Assembly (NCBI GenBank): GCA_050633465.1
Contig: JBOEGO010000008.1
Coordinates: 7,866-71,865, forward strand
Length of the DNA stretch: 64,000 bases
Reading direction: 5' to 3'
Origin: UBA3069 sp050633465
GTDB taxonomy: Bacteria; Pseudomonadota; Alphaproteobacteria; Rhodobacterales; Rhodobacteraceae
Position numbers and translations under genes: made by a program. The notes below the pieces were generated by a model. The model was not told the origin of the DNA. It saw nothing but the letters and a program-made list of their open reading frames with translations, and made no database searches. Below, piece after piece: positions 17,084 to 24,860 of the stretch. Every line of letters begins with the position of its first letter. The first letter of the stretch is position 1.

Positions 17084-18295
17084 TTATTCGGGGGGCGGGT
17101 TGGCGGACGCGCGTGCCGGGCGCGGGTTGGCCCATAGCGGCCATAGGGCGGCAATGAACAGGGCGAATGCCGCGCACCACAGCAGGCCCGATGCCAGCAC
17201 CAGCGGCGTATAGGCCGCGCCGCCCGTAACCCCGCCCATGACCCCGCCCATCCAGCGCAAAATCGCTGCGACGGGGATCAGCGCGTATGACAATGCCACC
17301 GCACGCGGGGCCACCAGCGGGCGGCCCGAATGGCCCAGCGTGGCGCGCGACATCACCGAAACGGTCATGCCGCCCACCCCGCCGATGGCCAGAAAATGCA
17401 ACGCAGGCACGTCGGTATCGCCCGTCAGCCCCGCAATGCCCCACAGCACCAGCCCCAGACCGATCGCACCATAGGACAGGTGCAGCGTCCACAGAATCGG
17501 CTGGCCCCATTGAAACCGCGTATGCCAGCGCAGGCCGCGCAGCAAAACGAACATCCCGGCGATCACAAACAGCAGCGCCTGTGCCAGCGTGCCGCCCGCA
17601 ACCAGCGCCGACAGCGGCAACAGCGCGGCCAGCACAATGGCCATGGGCGTGAACACCGCCGGATCATGGGGCGTGCCCGTTTCAATACCTGCGCGGTGCA
17701 TGGCGTTGCGGGTGAACGCAGGCGTGACGCGCCCGCCCAGCACAATGATCATCGACACCAGCGCCAGCAGCCCGACACGCAGACCGGCATCCGCATCCCC
17801 CGTGGCGATCCCGATCCAATCCAGATGCAGCACCAGATTGCCGATCCAGAACAGGCTAAGAAACAGCAGAAATACTACATTCTGCGGCTTGGGTTTGCGA
17901 ATCAACTGCGTGGCGATTTTGGCCCCCAGAATCGGCGCAAAGGCCAGATCGACCCCCGCCACCAGCACGGGCGGCAGCAAATCCGCAGAAAACACCGCCA
18001 AACGCCCCGCCGCCCAGACAGCCGCCGCCACGCCGATGAACACATGGCGCGCCGCCTTGGCCCCTGTCCAGTTGGGCACCGCGGTCAGAAAAAACCCCGC
18101 CAGCACCGCACCGCCATAACCGAACACCAGTGTATGGGCATGCCATTGCACCGCCGGCATCCGGTCAGGCAGCACATCAAAACCGCCAAAAAATGCCAAA
18201 AGCCATAGGGATAGCGACAGCGGCGCAAACAGGGCCGCCCCCATGAAAAAGGCGCGAAACCCGTCGCCCAGAAAAAATGCGAAATACCGTTTCAT
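17084..18295 (-). CDS. nnrS: NnrS family heme/copper membrane protein
   Basis: About 403 residues with around twelve hydrophobic segments. NnrS hallmarks are the N-terminal FFLGDGFRAFFMGAALFAP, MPAVQWHAHTLVFGYGGAVLAGF and HFLAIGGVGGMTVSVMSRATLGHSG. NnrS proteins bind heme and protect against nitrosative stress during denitrification. The ATG at 18295 is preferred over upstream starts because AGGA lies nine bases before it and it leaves room for the box shared with nirS. The gene is divergent from nirS. Confidence 0.9.
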   Translation of the reverse strand: MKRYFAFFLGDGFRAFFMGAALFAPLSLSLWLLAFFGGFDVLPDRMPAVQWHAHTLVFGYGGAVLAGFFLTAVPNWTGAKAARHVFIGVAAAVWAAGRLAVFSADLLPPVLVAGVDLAFAPILGAKIATQLIRKPKPQNVVFLLFLSLFWIGNLVLHLDWIGIATGDADAGLRVGLLALVSMIIVLGGRVTPAFTRNAMHRAGIETGTPHDPAVFTPMAIVLAALLPLSALVAGGTLAQALLFVIAGMFVLLRGLRWHTRFQWGQPILWTLHLSYGAIGLGLVLWGIAGLTGDTDVPALHFLAIGGVGGMTVSVMSRATLGHSGRPLVAPRAVALSYALIPVAAILRWMGGVMGGVTGGAAYTPLVLASGLLWCAAFALFIAALWPLWANPRPARASANPPPE

Positions 18296-18358
18296 CAGCC
18301 AAATCCTGTAACCGCGCATCGTATCCGGCGACCCTTGCACCCGCATGAATCCGCAGCC

Positions 18359-18372
18359 TTAACAAAAATCAA
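18359..18372. promoter_or_regulatory. Dnr/NnrR-type box shared by nirS and nnrS (TTAAC-AAAA-ATCAA)
   Basis: An imperfect palindrome of the TTGAC-N4-GTCAA class. Its centre is about 70 bases from both the nirS start (18435) and the nnrS start (18295), so one site could activate both divergent genes. Confidence 0.65.
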
Positions 18373-18434
18373 GGTGCGCAGATCACAGCGGCGTGAATGT
18401 GTGCCCAGCCTCACCAGCGAAATGGAGAATTCAG

Positions 18435-20192
18435 ATGTTCACCCGAGCCACCAAAATCAGGCAGATCCTGCTTGGCACGGTTGCCTTGGCGATGGCGGGG
18501 GGGCTAACCCCCGCATTGGCCGAGGACAACGCACACGGCAGCGGACCCGCAGCAGCCTATTCACCCTCGATGACCACGCTGGGGCAAATCCAGGTCGAAG
18601 TGCCCGGCATGAAGCCCGGCGATCCGGTCATGACCCAAGAGGAGTTTCAAACCGGCACCAAGATTTATTTCGAACGCTGCGCCGGTTGCCACGGCGTGTT
18701 GCGCAAGGGCGCGACGGGCAAACCCCTGACCACCGATATCACCCGCGAACACGGGTATGACTATCTGGAATCGATCATGACCTACGGTTCGCCCGCAGGG
18801 ATGCCGAACTGGGGCACATCGGGCGAATTGTCCGAGGACCAGATCAACCTGATGGCCCGCTATCTGCTGCTGGAACCGCCCGCGCCGCCCGAATGGGGCA
18901 TGCCCGACATGAAGGAAAGCTGGAAAGTGGTGATCGCCCCCGAGGATCGCCCGACCCGGAAAATGAACGACATCGACATTGAAAACCTGATGTCTGTCAC
19001 CCTGCGGGACGCCGGTCAGATCGCACTGATCGACGGCAATACCTATGAAATCCGCTCTGTCATCAACACGGGCTATGCTGTTCACATCAGCCGCATTTCC
19101 GCATCGGGCCGTTACCTGATGGTGATTGGCCGTGACGGGCTGGTCAATATGATCGACCTGTGGATGGAACAGCCCGACACCGTGGCCAAAATCAAGATCG
19201 GGATGGAGGCGCGTTCGGTCGAGACCTCGAAATACGAGGGCTACGAGGACAAATATGCCGTTGCCGGTGCCTATTGGCCGCCGCAATATGTCATCATGGA
19301 TGGTGACACGCTGGAACCGCTGAAAATCGTGTCCACCCGTGGCAATGTCTATGACGATCAGACATATCACCCCGAACCGCGTGTCGCCTCGATTTTGGGG
19401 TCGCATTACAAACCCGAATTCATCATCAACGTCAAAGAAACCGGCAAGATTTTGATGGTCGATTATTCCGACCTGAAAAACCTGAAAACGGTGGAAATCG
19501 AGGCAGAGCGTTTCCTGCATGATGGTGGTCTGGACAGCACGCACCGCTATTTCATGGTGGCGGCCAACGCACGCGGCAAGGTCGCCGTGGTCGACACCAA
19601 AGAGGGCAAACTGACCGCCCTGATCGAAACCGAAGGCCAGACACCGCACCCCGGTCGCGGTGCCAACTTTGTCCACCCGGAATTCGGTCCGGTCTGGGCC
19701 ACCTCGCATCTGGGGGATGAATCCATCGCCCTGATCGGCACCGACCCCGAAGGCCACGCAGATCAGGCATGGACGCTGGTTGACAGCTTCTATGGTCTGG
19801 GCGGCGGGTCGCTGTTCATCAAAACGCACCCGAATTCGGAACACCTCTATGTGGATGCACCCTTGAACCCTGACGCCGATACCTCTGCTTCGGTTGCGGT
19901 GTTCAAAATTGCCGATTTCGATGGCGACCGCGAAACCGACGAAGAATACGTCACCCTTCCGATTGGTGAATGGGCCGGAATCAAAGACGGGCAACCGCGC
20001 GTCGTGCAGCCCGAATTCAACAAACAAGGGACCGAGGTCTGGTTTTCGGTCTGGAATTCGAAAGACAAGGAAAGCGCAATCGTCGTGGTTGACGACAAAA
20101 CGCTGGAATTGAAACAGGTCATCAAGGACCCGCGTTTGATCACGCCCACGGGCAAATTCAACGTGATGAACACCCAAAAGGACATCTATTGA
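18435..20192 (+). CDS. nirS: cytochrome cd1 nitrite reductase
   Basis: A 585-residue periplasmic enzyme that reduces nitrite to NO. The signal peptide ends near ALA (residue 29). The cytochrome c domain holds CAGCH (C82, C85, H86). The long d1 propeller includes YAVHISRISASGRYLMVIGRD, PEFIINVKETGKILMVDYSD and the PHPGRGANFVHPEFGPVWATSHLGD stretch with active-site histidines. GGAG lies eight bases before the ATG at 18435; an earlier in-frame ATG would block signal peptide function. It is followed by an intrinsic terminator, and no heme d1 biosynthesis operon follows, unlike the usual nir arrangement. Confidence 0.97.
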   Translation: MFTRATKIRQILLGTVALAMAGGLTPALAEDNAHGSGPAAAYSPSMTTLGQIQVEVPGMKPGDPVMTQEEFQTGTKIYFERCAGCHGVLRKGATGKPLTTDITREHGYDYLESIMTYGSPAGMPNWGTSGELSEDQINLMARYLLLEPPAPPEWGMPDMKESWKVVIAPEDRPTRKMNDIDIENLMSVTLRDAGQIALIDGNTYEIRSVINTGYAVHISRISASGRYLMVIGRDGLVNMIDLWMEQPDTVAKIKIGMEARSVETSKYEGYEDKYAVAGAYWPPQYVIMDGDTLEPLKIVSTRGNVYDDQTYHPEPRVASILGSHYKPEFIINVKETGKILMVDYSDLKNLKTVEIEAERFLHDGGLDSTHRYFMVAANARGKVAVVDTKEGKLTALIETEGQTPHPGRGANFVHPEFGPVWATSHLGDESIALIGTDPEGHADQAWTLVDSFYGLGGGSLFIKTHPNSEHLYVDAPLNPDADTSASVAVFKIADFDGDRETDEEYVTLPIGEWAGIKDGQPRVVQPEFNKQGTEVWFSVWNSKDKESAIVVVDDKTLELKQVIKDPRLITPTGKFNVMNTQKDIY

Positions 20193-20258
20193 CCTAAGAA
20201 GGTGTTGCATCGGGCGGGGGGCTGTTCGCGTCCCTTTTCATCCCCTCGCCCGGCTTTT

Positions 20259-20292
20259 CGGCCACGGTTTGCGCCGTGGCCGATTTGTTTTT
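20259..20292 (+). terminator. intrinsic terminator after nirS
   Basis: A perfect 9-bp stem (CGGCCACGG at 20259-20267, CCGTGGCCG at 20274-20282) with a 6-base loop, followed by ATTTGTTTTT. It lies 66 bases after the nirS stop and should end most nirS transcripts before the next gene. Confidence 0.8.
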
Positions 20293-20368
20293 GGCATCCG
20301 GTCGGCTGGCCGTATGGGATGACTTTGATCAAGGCGCGAATGCGCCCGTGCAGGGCAATATCCACCGC

Positions 20369-20935
20369 ATGATGCGCCTGTTCACCCCCTGCCTTACGGC
20401 CCTGTTTGCCCTGACAGCCCTGTCTGACCTGTCTGACCTGACAGCCCTGTCTGCGCCTGCCCCCGCGCAGCCGCACAGCGGCGACGGGTTTTGGCAGGCT
20501 GAAATCGACAATGCCCATTTGGTTATCCGCGATCAGGCGACGGGCGACATTGCCCATGACCGCCCGCTGGTGGCGCGCGATCATGCCCTGTCTTCCACCG
20601 CGGCGATCATGGCGCATGATACCCCGCCCGCGTTTCTGGTTGCCTTGGGCCAGGCGCCCGAATTGTGGCTGGTCGCGCTGGATGCCGATGCCGGCCCCTA
20701 TCATCAGGGGTTCGTCCACAGCTATATCGCCGGAATGGAGGAAAGCCTGTCACAGGAACGCGGGCGGTTTGCGCGGCTGCGTATTGATCTGAGCGCGCCA
20801 TTGATCGCCTTGCGCCCCGATCCCGACGACAGGCGCGCGGTGCAGGGCATCCGCGCCAACGGCACATGCATCCGCATCCATCTGGTGGCAAAACGCGAAA
20901 TCGGCCCCTGTTTGAAAGGTGACAATAATGGCTGA
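20369..20935 (+). CDS. small exported protein resembling part of a d1/NirF-type propeller
   Basis: About 188 residues with an N-terminal signal peptide (MMRLFTPCLTALFALTALSD, cleavage near APAQ). The mature part is not a full enzyme. The segment AAIMAHDTPPAFLVALGQAPELWLV lines up by eye with the NirS stretch ASILGSHYKPEFIINVKETG, and the later PDDRRAVQGIRANGT with the next blade. The best guess is a reduced cytochrome d1/NirF-family propeller fragment of one or two blades. It may help NirS maturation or be a remnant of nirF. It is separated from nirS by a terminator. Its signal sequence holds a DNA repeat. The family call is tentative. Confidence 0.45.
   Translation: MMRLFTPCLTALFALTALSDLSDLTALSAPAPAQPHSGDGFWQAEIDNAHLVIRDQATGDIAHDRPLVARDHALSSTAAIMAHDTPPAFLVALGQAPELWLVALDADAGPYHQGFVHSYIAGMEESLSQERGRFARLRIDLSAPLIALRPDPDDRRAVQGIRANGTCIRIHLVAKREIGPCLKGDNNG
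20411..20453 (+). repeat. 16-bp direct repeat CTGACAGCCCTGTCTG inside a signal-peptide coding region
   Basis: Exact copies at 20411-20426 and 20438-20453 (period 27) lie in the hydrophobic part of the signal peptide and encode LTALSD-type repeats. This is an in-frame duplication. Confidence 0.85.
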
Positions 20936-21170
20936 CCATCTGTTCCCCCACGCCCGCTGGTCGCGGCGCAGGATTGCCATCCTGTTATATCCCTTTGCGG
21001 CGGCGGCGGTGGCGATCAACCTGTTTATGTTCTGTCTGGTGTTGCAGGTGTTCGGCCTGCCCGCCCTGCCACCTGTCTGGGCCTTGGTTCTGTCGCTGCC
21101 GCTGGGTGTTCCCGCGACCATACTGTTTGCCCGCTGGGTTGACGGGCTGCTGGACGAGGCATCCGAGTAA
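20928..21170 (+). CDS. small two-helix membrane protein of unknown function
   Basis: An 80-residue protein with two hydrophobic segments (IAILLYPFAAAAVAINLFMF and a second around PVWALVLSLPLGVPATILFA) and a short charged C-terminus (DGLLDEASE). AAGGTGA lies just before the ATG, and the start overlaps the end of the d1-like gene by eight bases, so the two are translationally linked. I do not recognise the family. Its position suggests a membrane partner of the upstream exported protein or of the denitrification electron chain. Confidence 0.65.
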   Translation: MADHLFPHARWSRRRIAILLYPFAAAAVAINLFMFCLVLQVFGLPALPPVWALVLSLPLGVPATILFARWVDGLLDEASE

Positions 21171-21195
21171 CCTGCACCGCCCCAAAAGCAGACGG

Positions 21196-21236
21196 CAACG
21201 AAAAAGGGCGCCGCAGCGCGACGCCCTTTGCCGTTG
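21196..21236. terminator. hairpin between convergent genes (bidirectional terminator)
   Basis: The stem AAAGGGCG/CGCCCTTT (21203-21210 and 21222-21229) is extended outward by CAACG/CGTTG. A-rich and T-rich flanks are present on both sides. It separates the two-helix membrane protein from the convergent cytochrome c gene. Confidence 0.75.
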
Positions 21237-21249
21237 TTCAGACCCTGGT

Positions 21250-21660
21250 TCAGCCGTTCAGCGATGCCAGATAGGCGGCCATGTCCTCGGCGCCCTTCTT
21301 GTGTTTATAGGTCATTTTGGATTTCGCTTTGGGATCATCCAGCGTTTCCTTTAGAAACCCGTTCGGGTCGGTGATATATGCGGCCAGGTTTTCCTCGTCC
21401 CAGACCAGCCCCTGTTCGGCGGCGGCACTCAATCCATCGCCGTATTTGAACCCGTCATAGGTGCCCATGCCACGGCCAATCACGCCAAACAGGTTGGGGC
21501 CGGTTTTGCCGCCTTTGACAATATCGGTGCCGTCTGCGGCCTGAATCATATGGCAGGCCTTGCATTTTTTGAAATCACCCTCGCCCTTGGCGGCATCACC
21601 GGCCATGGCCGCGGTGGCCAGCACAGGCAGCGCGACAAGCGCCGCAATCATGGTCTTCAT
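21250..21660 (-). CDS. cycA: cytochrome c550/c2, periplasmic electron carrier
   Basis: A 136-residue class I cytochrome c with a signal peptide ending AMA. The heme site CKACH, the GGKTGPNLFGVIGR segment and the axial methionine in KSKMTYK closely follow Paracoccus cytochrome c550. It would carry electrons from the bc1 complex to NirS, NorC and NosZ. It lies downstream of nosX on the same strand, with a possible Dnr-type box of its own inside the nosX 3' end. Confidence 0.88.
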   Translation of the reverse strand: MKTMIAALVALPVLATAAMAGDAAKGEGDFKKCKACHMIQAADGTDIVKGGKTGPNLFGVIGRGMGTYDGFKYGDGLSAAAEQGLVWDEENLAAYITDPNGFLKETLDDPKAKSKMTYKHKKGAEDMAAYLASLNG

Positions 21661-21687
21661 GGTCTTTCCCTTCGTTGTTTGCAGAAT

Positions 21688-22587
21688 TCAAGCGATATAG
21701 CTTTCAATCCGGCTCTCCTTGACATTGCTCAAGAGCTGCGCCGCTTCGGCCCGTGATCGCGTCAGCGACAGCGCGGTGGACAGCCCGTCGGCCAGCCCGG
21801 CGCTATCGGCGCTGACCGACACCTGTTTGGCACCGGTGGCGGCGATCTTAGCGCTGCGCGGGTCCAGAATATGCCCCTGCCCCGCCCCGATCAAACTGCC
21901 CATGATGGCCGAGGTCGCCAGCGCGCGGTTTTGCAACAGGCGTTTTTGCGGCTCTTGCGTGATGCTGACGGGCCAGCCGTCATGCCCCGCGGCGCGGCCC
22001 ATTGCGGTGATTTCGCCGGTGTCGATCAAAACATCGGTGATACCTTCCCGGGCCATCAACGCCGCGATGCGATCGGCAATATAACCCTGCGCGATGCCGT
22101 TCAGCGTAAGCGCCTGACCACGGCCCAGCCGCACCGCGCCTGCGTCAAACTGCACGCGGTCAAACCCGATTGCGCCACGCGCCTGTGCCAGCGCGGTGGC
22201 ATCAGGCGCCTGCCCTGCAATGGCCGCACGCGCCAGCACCTGCCACAGCACTTGCACGGTGGGATCGAACCGGCCCTGCGTCAGCCGATGGATATGGCGC
22301 GCCAGCGACAGGCAATCCAGCAGTTCAAACGCTGGCGCATCCAGCCGCCCCGCCGCGTTCAACCGCGACAGATCGGACGTTGGGCGATAAAGGCTGAACA
22401 CCTGTTCCAACCGCGACAACTCGCCCATGGCGCGGGCGGTGATCTGTTCGGCCTTCGGGTGATCCAGAATGATCTGCGCCTTTGCGCCCAGCGCGGTGCC
22501 CTGCCAGCGATAGGCCTGCGCAGGTGCGCCAGCCATCAGCCATGCGGCCGAGGCAAGGGTGAAAAAACGGCGGCGAGTCAGTGTCAT
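21688..22587 (-). CDS. nosX: NosX, ApbE-like FMN transferase
   Basis: A 299-residue exported flavin transferase with a twin-arginine-like leader (RRRFFTLASAAW). ApbE family motifs are LNGIAQGYIADRIA, VLIDTGEITAMGR and GHILDPRSA. NosX attaches FMN covalently to the periplasmic domain of NosR, which feeds NosZ. It is the last nos gene, four bases after nosL. Its 3' end contains a TTGAC-like box that may serve cycA. Confidence 0.9.
   Translation of the reverse strand: MTLTRRRFFTLASAAWLMAGAPAQAYRWQGTALGAKAQIILDHPKAEQITARAMGELSRLEQVFSLYRPTSDLSRLNAAGRLDAPAFELLDCLSLARHIHRLTQGRFDPTVQVLWQVLARAAIAGQAPDATALAQARGAIGFDRVQFDAGAVRLGRGQALTLNGIAQGYIADRIAALMAREGITDVLIDTGEITAMGRAAGHDGWPVSITQEPQKRLLQNRALATSAIMGSLIGAGQGHILDPRSAKIAATGAKQVSVSADSAGLADGLSTALSLTRSRAEAAQLLSNVKESRIESYIA
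21719..21732. promoter_or_regulatory. possible Dnr/NnrR-type box for cycA (TTGAG-CAAT-GTCAA on the minus strand)
   Basis: One base from the palindromic consensus, lying inside the nosX coding end and centred about 65 bases before the cycA start, the same spacing as the other boxes. It could be chance within coding sequence. Confidence 0.45.
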
Positions 22588-22591
22588 AGCA

Positions 22592-23152
22592 TCAGTTCCC
22601 TTGGTTTCGGGCCAGCGATTTCAGGCGTGCGGCCATATCATCGGGTTCAGTGTTTTCGGCGGGTTCGGGCGCGGCGGTCAGCACGTCACCGGCGGTGATA
22701 TCGCCATAGGCCAACACCCTGCCGCCATGTTGCGCGGCGAATTCCGCCGCCGCTGTCGGGTCGGAAAACGGCACGAATTCGGGCGCGTCCATGCCGCCCC
22801 TCGCGTCGGATTCGATCACATAAACGGCCTGTGACACCTCGATCCAGGGGCCGGGGGTCTGCCATGTCGCACCTGTCATATCCTGCACATAGGTCGCCAC
22901 CACGGCGTGGCTTTGTTCCGGCATATGCAGATAAGCCACGGCATCCTTGACCTGCGAAAAGAACAGCGGCGCGGGCATGCCATCCAGATGGATCTGCCCC
23001 TGCGGGCCGTCATGTTCCAACAGGGCCATCTGGCAATAGAACCCCACGGTTTCAGGCGTCATTTCAACGGGGTCCGGCAGGGCGGCGGTGTCCTGACGAC
23101 AGGCGGACAGGGCCAGAACGGCCAGCGGCAACCAAAGCAACAGCCGTTTCAT
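22592..23152 (-). CDS. nosL: NosL, copper chaperone lipoprotein
   Basis: A 186-residue outer-face lipoprotein with the lipobox LSAC at about residues 15-18. The NosL domain has the candidate Cu(I) ligands in ETVGFYCQMALLEHDGPQGQIH, and FVPFSDPTAAAEFAAQHGGRVLAYGDI is typical of the family. It delivers copper for the NosZ CuZ site. The ATG at 23152 overlaps the nosY stop as ATGA; a longer upstream frame has no signal sequence and is rejected. Confidence 0.92.
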   Translation of the reverse strand: MKRLLLWLPLAVLALSACRQDTAALPDPVEMTPETVGFYCQMALLEHDGPQGQIHLDGMPAPLFFSQVKDAVAYLHMPEQSHAVVATYVQDMTGATWQTPGPWIEVSQAVYVIESDARGGMDAPEFVPFSDPTAAAEFAAQHGGRVLAYGDITAGDVLTAAPEPAENTEPDDMAARLKSLARNQGN

Positions 23153-23979
23153 ATCTGCACCCTTCCAAATGTCAGCCGCGCCAGTGCCGCGGCCAGCAGC
23201 GGCCAGACCAGCAATGACGCCAGCGGTTTCCAGATCGCAATGGTATTGGCCGCCCCGCCAAGGCCAGAGGCAGCGCCCGTGGCATCCGAAGCGGCAAGGT
23301 TGAAAATCCGGAACGCATCGGCGGGGTTCATCACCAGCGCCCATGGGAAAACGGTTGTGGTGAATGCGCCGCCATTGTCGGCAACAACCGCCGCCAACAG
23401 CCCCAGATCATACAGCACAATGGCCAGCAACCACAGCCCGATGCCCAGCGCCGCCGCGCCCGACGGGCGGCGCGCCATGGCCGACATCATATGCCCCAGC
23501 GATATGAACGCAGCCCCCAACAGGACCGAGGACCAGACCAGCCGCCACAGCGCGCCCAGCCCCTGCGCGGCCTCGCCCCCCACTGCAAAAAACGCCAGCA
23601 CCGCCGCCGCGCCATACCCCGCAATGACGGAAATCGTGACCACGGCCAGCTGCGCCGCCAGCTTGCCCAGCAACAATTCGCTGCGCGACAGTGGATAGGT
23701 CAGGTGCAGTTGCAGCGTGCCGCGTTCGACCTCTCCGGCGATGGCATCGAATGAAATCAGCAGCGCGATCAGCGGCACCAGATAGACCGACAGCGATGTC
23801 AGGCTGGCCACGGTGACCGACAGCGGATCCGCCGCCAGATTGCCCGCGGCCCCCGCGCCCGCCGCCGATAACACCAGCGAAAACAACACCATCAGCGCCA
23901 CCCCCACCCCAACCCAGCGATTGCGCAGCGCGATCAGGAATTCGATACGGGCGGTTGTCAGGATACGGGCAAACATCAT
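23149..23979 (-). CDS. nosY: NosY, ABC transporter membrane subunit
   Basis: A 276-residue permease with six hydrophobic helices and the ABC-2-type layout (IALLISFDAIAGEVERGTLQLHLTYPLSRSELLLGKL). It pairs with NosF and periplasmic NosD in the complex that drives copper-site assembly of NosZ. It overlaps nosF at its start (ATGA) and nosL at its end (ATGA). Confidence 0.93.
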   Translation of the reverse strand: MMFARILTTARIEFLIALRNRWVGVGVALMVLFSLVLSAAGAGAAGNLAADPLSVTVASLTSLSVYLVPLIALLISFDAIAGEVERGTLQLHLTYPLSRSELLLGKLAAQLAVVTISVIAGYGAAAVLAFFAVGGEAAQGLGALWRLVWSSVLLGAAFISLGHMMSAMARRPSGAAALGIGLWLLAIVLYDLGLLAAVVADNGGAFTTTVFPWALVMNPADAFRIFNLAASDATGAASGLGGAANTIAIWKPLASLLVWPLLAAALARLTFGRVQI

Positions 23980-24860
23980 GCGGCCCTCCGGCTGATATGG
24001 GCGTATATGTCATCAAGCGAGGGCGGGTGGATGTCGAAATCATCAATCTGGCCGGATGCCGCCACCAACCGCGTCAGCACTGCCTGCTTGTCGCTTTGCG
24101 GGCAGGGAAAACTGAACACGCCACCATTCTGAACCGCCTCGGGAAAGGCGGCAGCGGCGGCGGCGTCCTGCCCTGCCAGCGGATGCAGGGTGACCATCAA
24201 CGGCAGCCCCGCGTCACTGCGTAGGCTGTTTAGCGTGCCCTCGGCCACCTGCTGCCCCCTGGACAGGATCACGATGCGGTCGGTGCGGGCCTCGACCTCG
24301 GACAGGGCGTGGGATGACAGCAAAATCGCCGTGCCCTGCGCCGCCAGATCATCCAGAATGCCATAAAATTCGCGACGCGAAACCGGGTCCAATCCCGATG
24401 TCGGTTCATCCAGAACCATCAGACGGGGTGCGCCAATCAGCGCCTGCGCCAACCCGATACGTTGGCGCATCCCCTTGGAATAGGTGCCGATGCGGCGGCG
24501 GGCAGCATCACCCAGCCCGACCCGCTCCAGCAAGGCATCGGCGCGGGCGGCGGGTTCGCCGCGCAACCGCAGAAAATGCCCGATCTGTTCGCGCCCCGTC
24601 AGCGCCGGATGAAAGGCAGCGTTTTCCGGCAAATAGGCGGTCAGCGCCCGCGCCACCGCAGACCCCGGCGCATGGCCCGCAATGGCGATATCGCCCGCGT
24701 CGGCGCTGATCAGGCCCAGCACCAGTTTCATCAGGGTGGATTTGCCCGCGCCGTTATGGCCCAGCAGCGCCACCCGCTCGCCCGCCGCGACGGCCAGCGA
24801 TACATCATCCAGCGCGGCCTGCGCGCCATAGCGTTTAGTGAGCCGAGAGAGCGTCAGCAT
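23976..24860 (-). CDS. nosF: NosF, ABC transporter ATP-binding subunit
   Basis: A 294-residue ATPase with Walker A GHNGAGKST, the signature YSKGMRQRIGLAQAL and Walker B LMVLDEPTSGLDP. It energises the NosDFY system for CuZ maturation. The ATG at 24860 has AGGA about ten bases upstream; the ATG at 24869 is too close to that site, and the longer frame from 25034 lies within nosD. Its start overlaps the nosD 3' end by 26 bases. Confidence 0.93.
   Translation of the reverse strand: MLTLSRLTKRYGAQAALDDVSLAVAAGERVALLGHNGAGKSTLMKLVLGLISADAGDIAIAGHAPGSAVARALTAYLPENAAFHPALTGREQIGHFLRLRGEPAARADALLERVGLGDAARRRIGTYSKGMRQRIGLAQALIGAPRLMVLDEPTSGLDPVSRREFYGILDDLAAQGTAILLSSHALSEVEARTDRIVILSRGQQVAEGTLNSLRSDAGLPLMVTLHPLAGQDAAAAAAFPEAVQNGGVFSFPCPQSDKQAVLTRLVAASGQIDDFDIHPPSLDDIYAHISRRAA

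Noticed and set aside
18561..20210. A 549-codon open frame opposite nirS
   Set aside because: It is antisense to nirS, Asp/His/Phe-rich, without recognisable domains.
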